Assembly (NCBI GenBank): GCA_947381875.1
Contig: CANCXY010000051.1
Location: 1-15,905, forward strand
Length of the DNA: 15,905 nucleotides
Direction: 5' to 3'
Origin: an uncultured Clostridia bacterium
GTDB lineage: Bacteria > Bacillota > Clostridia > Oscillospirales > Ruminococcaceae
Below are positions 13,449 through 15,905 of this stretch, piece by piece (the first letter of the stretch is position 1; every line of letters starts with the position of its first letter). The notes under the pieces are model-generated. The model ran no database searches and was not told the DNA's origin. It worked only from the letters and a program-made list of their open reading frames with translations. A program made the position numbers and the translations under genes.

Positions 13449-13868
13449 ATGGGACGCCTTGCTGTAATTAATACAAATATTTTAGTGTCTGCGCTGATCT
13501 CTCCGCATCATGCCACCGCAACGGTTCAAATCGTTGCCAAAATGCTTTGGGGAGGGGTCACGCCTGTCTACTGTCAAGAGATCATGGCAGAATATCGGGA
13601 GGTACTCAATCGAAAAAAATTCGGGTTTTCCAAAGAGCTGGTAGATAATCTGTTGGCAGCAGCTGAAAAATATGGCCTTTATTGTGTTCCAGCCCAAACA
13701 GATATTGCTTTGCCAGATGAAAAAGACCGCCCGTTTTACAATGCCGTATGCGACAGGCAACCGACAGGAGCCTTGCTTATTACAGGAAACCTCAAACATT
13801 TCCCGGAAGCACCTTTTATCGTCAGCGCGAGGCAATTCCTGGATATGCTGGAACAAAATCAATCCTGA
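13449..13868 (+). CDS. PIN-domain toxin-like protein (COG1569 type), first catalytic Asp replaced
   Basis: The product has 139 aa covering one PIN domain. The family start (VIDTNVLVSAL) appears here as VINTNILVSAL, so the usual first metal-binding Asp is Asn8 (AAT). Other expected parts are present: YCQEIMAEYREVL (E44, E48), LPDEKDRPFYNAV (D90, D93) and LLITGNLKHFP (about 109-119), the last being normal for this subgroup. PIN toxins are Mg2+-dependent RNases. Losing one ligand may cripple catalysis, leaving a detoxified or purely regulatory protein (inference). The gene is clearly more AT-rich than its surroundings, which suggests transfer. A hairpin terminator follows. Confidence 0.88.
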   Translation: MGRLAVINTNILVSALISPHHATATVQIVAKMLWGGVTPVYCQEIMAEYREVLNRKKFGFSKELVDNLLAAAEKYGLYCVPAQTDIALPDEKDRPFYNAVCDRQPTGALLITGNLKHFPEAPFIVSARQFLDMLEQNQS

Positions 13869-13911
13869 ACGCCCCAGCGCCGAATGCTTGATTTCGGCAC
13901 TGGGGCGTTTT
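13868..13911 (+). terminator. Terminator of the toxin-antitoxin operon
   Basis: A 17-bp stem with one mismatch (arms 13868-13884 and 13893-13909), an 8-nt loop and a short TTTT. It begins on the last base of the toxin stop codon. Confidence 0.8.
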
Positions 13912-13996
13912 CCCCGTGCCTGGCGCCGCCATATACGGTACCAGGCATCCTATATTTTCATTCCTTTTGCCGCTCCCGTCCTGACGCCCCGCATGG

Positions 13997-14440
13997 TCAA
14001 TCGAAGATTTCCCCTTCCTGGCAGCACACGCGGATATATTCCCGTGACTGGTAAAAGAAATCCGTGTTGTAATTGGATATGGCGTCGCTGATCCAGGAAG
14101 TGTACACCTCTATCAAATGGCCTATAACAGATTCAATATCATCTTCGGAAATATCCTCGATCAGCCGAGCATACACTTTGCCGATCGTCCAGTAGTCGGG
14201 CACGGTATAGCGGCAGGCGGACACATTGTCGAAGCTGCCCTGCGGGATATTCAGGAGTGTGATGAAGTCATCCGCTGTTTTGGCGATCGGCTCACAATGA
14301 AATACATCCGCGTACCGGTAGATGCGCCGGATGGTTTTGTCCCCTAAAGCATGGACGACCTCGGCGCGTTTCAATTTCCGTTCCCGCCCGATAAACTCAA
14401 TCAGGCTGCATGTATAAAACAACGCGCTGTCATTTTTCAT
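13997..14440 (-). CDS. Conserved-looking hypothetical protein, 147 aa
   Basis: I do not assign a family. The product is a soluble, mostly helical, acidic protein with no signal peptide or membrane segment. It begins MKNDSALFYTCSLIEFIGRE and contains KRAEVVHALGDKTIRRIYRYADVFH in consecutive blocks, then TADDFITL, DYWTIGKVYARLIEDI and LIEVYTSWISDAISNY. The phrasing is like proteins often listed as hypothetical in Clostridia accessory regions, but this is from memory only. The start at 14440 has GAGGTG at close spacing; the promoter is unclear (a TTGACA near 14476 lacks a good -10). It is convergent with the toxin-antitoxin operon and divergent from the Rpn-like gene. Confidence 0.7.
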   Translation of the reverse strand: MKNDSALFYTCSLIEFIGRERKLKRAEVVHALGDKTIRRIYRYADVFHCEPIAKTADDFITLLNIPQGSFDNVSACRYTVPDYWTIGKVYARLIEDISEDDIESVIGHLIEVYTSWISDAISNYNTDFFYQSREYIRVCCQEGEIFD

Positions 14441-14648
14441 CCCGCACCTCGCACCCCTTCACAAAGGACAATGTTGTCAAGGCCCTGGCCGTGTGGAAGC
14501 TGATTTGATGAGTCGGCCTCTTAAACCTGGCAAGCGCCCGAAAGACGGTGTGAATTTTTTATCATTGTATCACGCGTGCCGCGGGATTGCAACACCCCTG
14601 TTGGGATGGGGAGATGGGGCGAAAAGCGCGCCCAAAGCATTTTTTCGC
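14441..14648. other. Gene-free divergent region upstream of the Rpn-like gene
   Basis: I see no supported gene here. Frames crossing it overlap the promoter and start of the Rpn-like gene. It holds a weak GGGCG/CGCCC stem (about 14616-14632) followed by a T-run (about 14640-14645), which could be a terminator or chance. Confidence 0.5.
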
Positions 14649-14677
14649 TTGCATAACCGGGATGGATACGGTATAAT
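14649..14677 (+). promoter_or_regulatory. Promoter of the Rpn-like gene
   Basis: TTGCAT (14649-14654), 17-nt spacer, TATAAT (14672-14677), about 36 nt before the ATG at 14714. Confidence 0.75.
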
Positions 14678-14713
14678 AAAGGCATTAAGAAAACCGCCGG
14701 AAGGGATGGCTCT

Positions 14714-15673
14714 ATGTCTGATGAAATGAAACATGCGGTCAAGGACAGCGTTTTCAGCTTCTTTTTCAGCCAGCCGGAAAACATGCACAGTCTCTACCAG
14801 GCGCTTCACCCCGAAGATACCACCTCGACACCCGAAGACTGTAAGCTCGTCACCTTAGAGCATGTACTCATCAACGGCCTCACCAATGACCTTGGTTTCA
14901 CCGTCCGCAACCGCTTAATCATGCTCACGGAAGCACAGGCCAAATTTTCCCGCAATATCACTCTCCGCTTTCTGCTCTATCTCGCCGCGTCATACAAGGA
15001 GTATCTTGACGACCACAAACTCGATCTGCACGCCAGCAAGGCCATCACCATCCCCCGCCCGGAACTCTATATGATCTACGCGGGCGCGCCGCGCCGACTG
15101 CCGCAGTCCGTATATCTGTCCGAACTCTTTGCCGACGGGCCGGGCGGTGTGGAGCTGGAAGTCAAAATCCTTCACTTCACCGGCTCCGGGAATGTTGTGG
15201 ATCAGTATATCGAGTTTTGCGCTATTTGCGACGAACAGCGGAAACTGTATGGATATACAAGAAAGGCTATGGAGGAAATTCTTCGCATTTGTAAGGAAAG
15301 AAATATTTTAATGCCGTTCCTGCTCACGCGGGAAAAGGAGGTGCGCGATATTATGGTAACACTGTTCGACCAGGACTATTTATTGGAAATCCACGATTAC
15401 AATTTGAAAAAGGATTATCTGGCAAAGGGCGAAAGGCGCGGCGAGAAACGAGGTGAGAAGCGGGGCGAGAAGCGGGGCGAGAAGCGGGGTGAGAAGCGGG
15501 CGATCCTAAACTCCCTGCAAAGCCTGATGTTCACCACAGGCTGGTCTGTCGACCAGGCCCTTGCCGCATTGAAAATCCCCGAATCCGACTGGCCCATGTA
15601 TCGGGAACGCCTCGGCAAAAGCCAGGCGGTGGTTTCAGTTACCCCGCGAAGGGTGTCCAAACCGCGAAAATGA
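14714..15673 (+). CDS. Rpn/YhgA-like PD-(D/E)XK nuclease, putative transposase
   Basis: The product has 319 aa, the usual length. The N-terminus (FSFFFSQPENMHSLYQALHP) and the core ND-LGF … RNRLIMLTEAQAKF show the D59 … E73-x-Q75 pattern of the Rpn nuclease fold. IPRPELYMIYAG and the later LEVKILHF and YCQ-less CAICDEQRK stretch fit the same family. Rpn proteins promote RecA-independent recombination in E. coli; in Firmicutes they are often multicopy. The C-terminal part has one GERR and five GEKR units (residues 239-262), where relatives also carry charged Gly-rich repeats, then a helical tail. GGAAGGGATGG precedes the ATG. No flanking inverted repeats of an insertion sequence were found. 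Confidence 0.87.
   Translation: MSDEMKHAVKDSVFSFFFSQPENMHSLYQALHPEDTTSTPEDCKLVTLEHVLINGLTNDLGFTVRNRLIMLTEAQAKFSRNITLRFLLYLAASYKEYLDDHKLDLHASKAITIPRPELYMIYAGAPRRLPQSVYLSELFADGPGGVELEVKILHFTGSGNVVDQYIEFCAICDEQRKLYGYTRKAMEEILRICKERNILMPFLLTREKEVRDIMVTLFDQDYLLEIHDYNLKKDYLAKGERRGEKRGEKRGEKRGEKRGEKRAILNSLQSLMFTTGWSVDQALAALKIPESDWPMYRERLGKSQAVVSVTPRRVSKPRK
15428..15499 (+). repeat. In-frame 12-bp tandem repeat (six units)
   Basis: Six 12-bp units encode GERR and then GEKR five times. Units at 15464-15475 and 15476-15487 are identical, and the others differ by one or a few bases, mostly silent. Since the period is a multiple of three, copy number can change without breaking the frame. Confidence 0.9.
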
Positions 15674-15735
15674 TGTTTGCGCATATCCCCGCTATGGATA
15701 CTTCCCGAATAACAATTCCATCCGCCGTCATATGC

Positions 15736-15768
15736 CGACAGCCCCCGCCCGAAGGGTGGGGGCTGTCG
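15736..15768. repeat. Short hairpin after the Rpn-like gene (possible terminator)
   Basis: CGACAGCCCCCGCCC-gaa-GGGTGGGGGCTGTCG, 15 bp with one G-T pair, 63 nt beyond the stop. No T-run follows. Confidence 0.7.
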
Positions 15769-15862
15769 CTATAGAAAAGGACTCCCTTCGAGCGTTTGTC
15801 TGTCACCATGCCGTTTATGCTGGCCAGGAGGTTCGCGCAAATTCCCTGAAAAAACTGTCAAC

Positions 15863-15905
15863 AGGGGGCGCAAAAATGCCATTTTTGCGCCATGATGGGA
15901 TTCCA
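15863..15905 (+). repeat. Start of modular palindrome array A4 (cut by window end)
   Basis: CAGGG, then GGCGCAAAAAT-gcc-ATTTTTGCGCC (15867-15891), then ATGATGGGATTCCA at the window edge. Array A2 on the minus strand has the same module, linker and next-module start, with the inner hairpin pair changed from T/A to C/G. Confidence 0.8.

Noticed and set aside
14495..14545. TGATGAGTC … CGAAA resembling a hammerhead ribozyme core
   Set aside because: The base before TGATGA is T instead of the essential C, and the intervening sequence does not form a clean stem II.
14714..15673. Complete insertion sequence around the Rpn-like gene
   Set aside because: No terminal inverted repeats or target duplication were found; Rpn-like genes commonly stand alone.

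Overview
The window looks like a chromosomal segment of a GC-rich Gram-positive gut anaerobe of the Clostridia, most likely Oscillospiraceae-like. This is inferred from strong AGGAGG-type ribosome sites, near-consensus sigma-A promoters, G/C-ending codons, the Clostridia-type MTWPFENDT permease N-terminus and abundant GC-rich intergenic palindromes. No species is assigned.

Layout. (1) 105-3701, minus strand: a membrane-organising operon, nfeD-like gene -> short SPFH/band-7 protein -> large flotillin, with its own promoter at 3673-3701. Modular palindrome arrays fill the gaps between the genes. The nfeD-like gene appears to have lost an acidic Pro/Glu tail through a frameshift. (2) 4019-5660, plus: an AzgA/PbuG-type purine permease with a consensus promoter, a ~138-nt leader and a perfect terminator. 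(3) 5672-5973: two convergent, previously unlisted transcription units. On plus is a ~76-nt RNA with a perfect TTGACA-17-TATAAT promoter and a strong terminator. On minus is a 29-codon hydrophobic peptide gene with its own promoter and ribosome site. The RNA is antisense to the 3' UTR of the peptide mRNA, which is the geometry of a type I toxin-antitoxin pair. (4) 6058-7611, plus: a MATE efflux pump, possibly with a coupled 28-codon ORF. (5) 7630-13039, minus: a two-component system (OmpR-type regulator and small two-TM histidine kinase), then an ABC ATPase, an 8-TM double-FtsX permease and a 69-codon remnant of a second permease with most of its middle deleted. Both promoters in this block carry the same direct repeat (ACATTT, 11-bp period, 6 nt from the -10), so the regulator probably controls its own operon and the transporter, as in peptide-antibiotic sensing/export modules. 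(6) 13080-15768: an accessory stretch with a RelB/DinJ antitoxin and PIN-domain toxin (first catalytic Asp replaced by Asn), an unrecognised 147-aa gene, and an Rpn/YhgA-like nuclease-transposase with an in-frame GEKR tandem repeat.

Across the window, two families of dispersed palindromes occupy the intergenic space: long arrays of distinct hairpins joined by recurrent linkers, and short CCCCGCCC-N3-GGGCGGGG hairpins whose outer arms differ between copies but stay complementary. The window ends inside another array. No rRNA, tRNA, CRISPR array or complete insertion sequence was seen.
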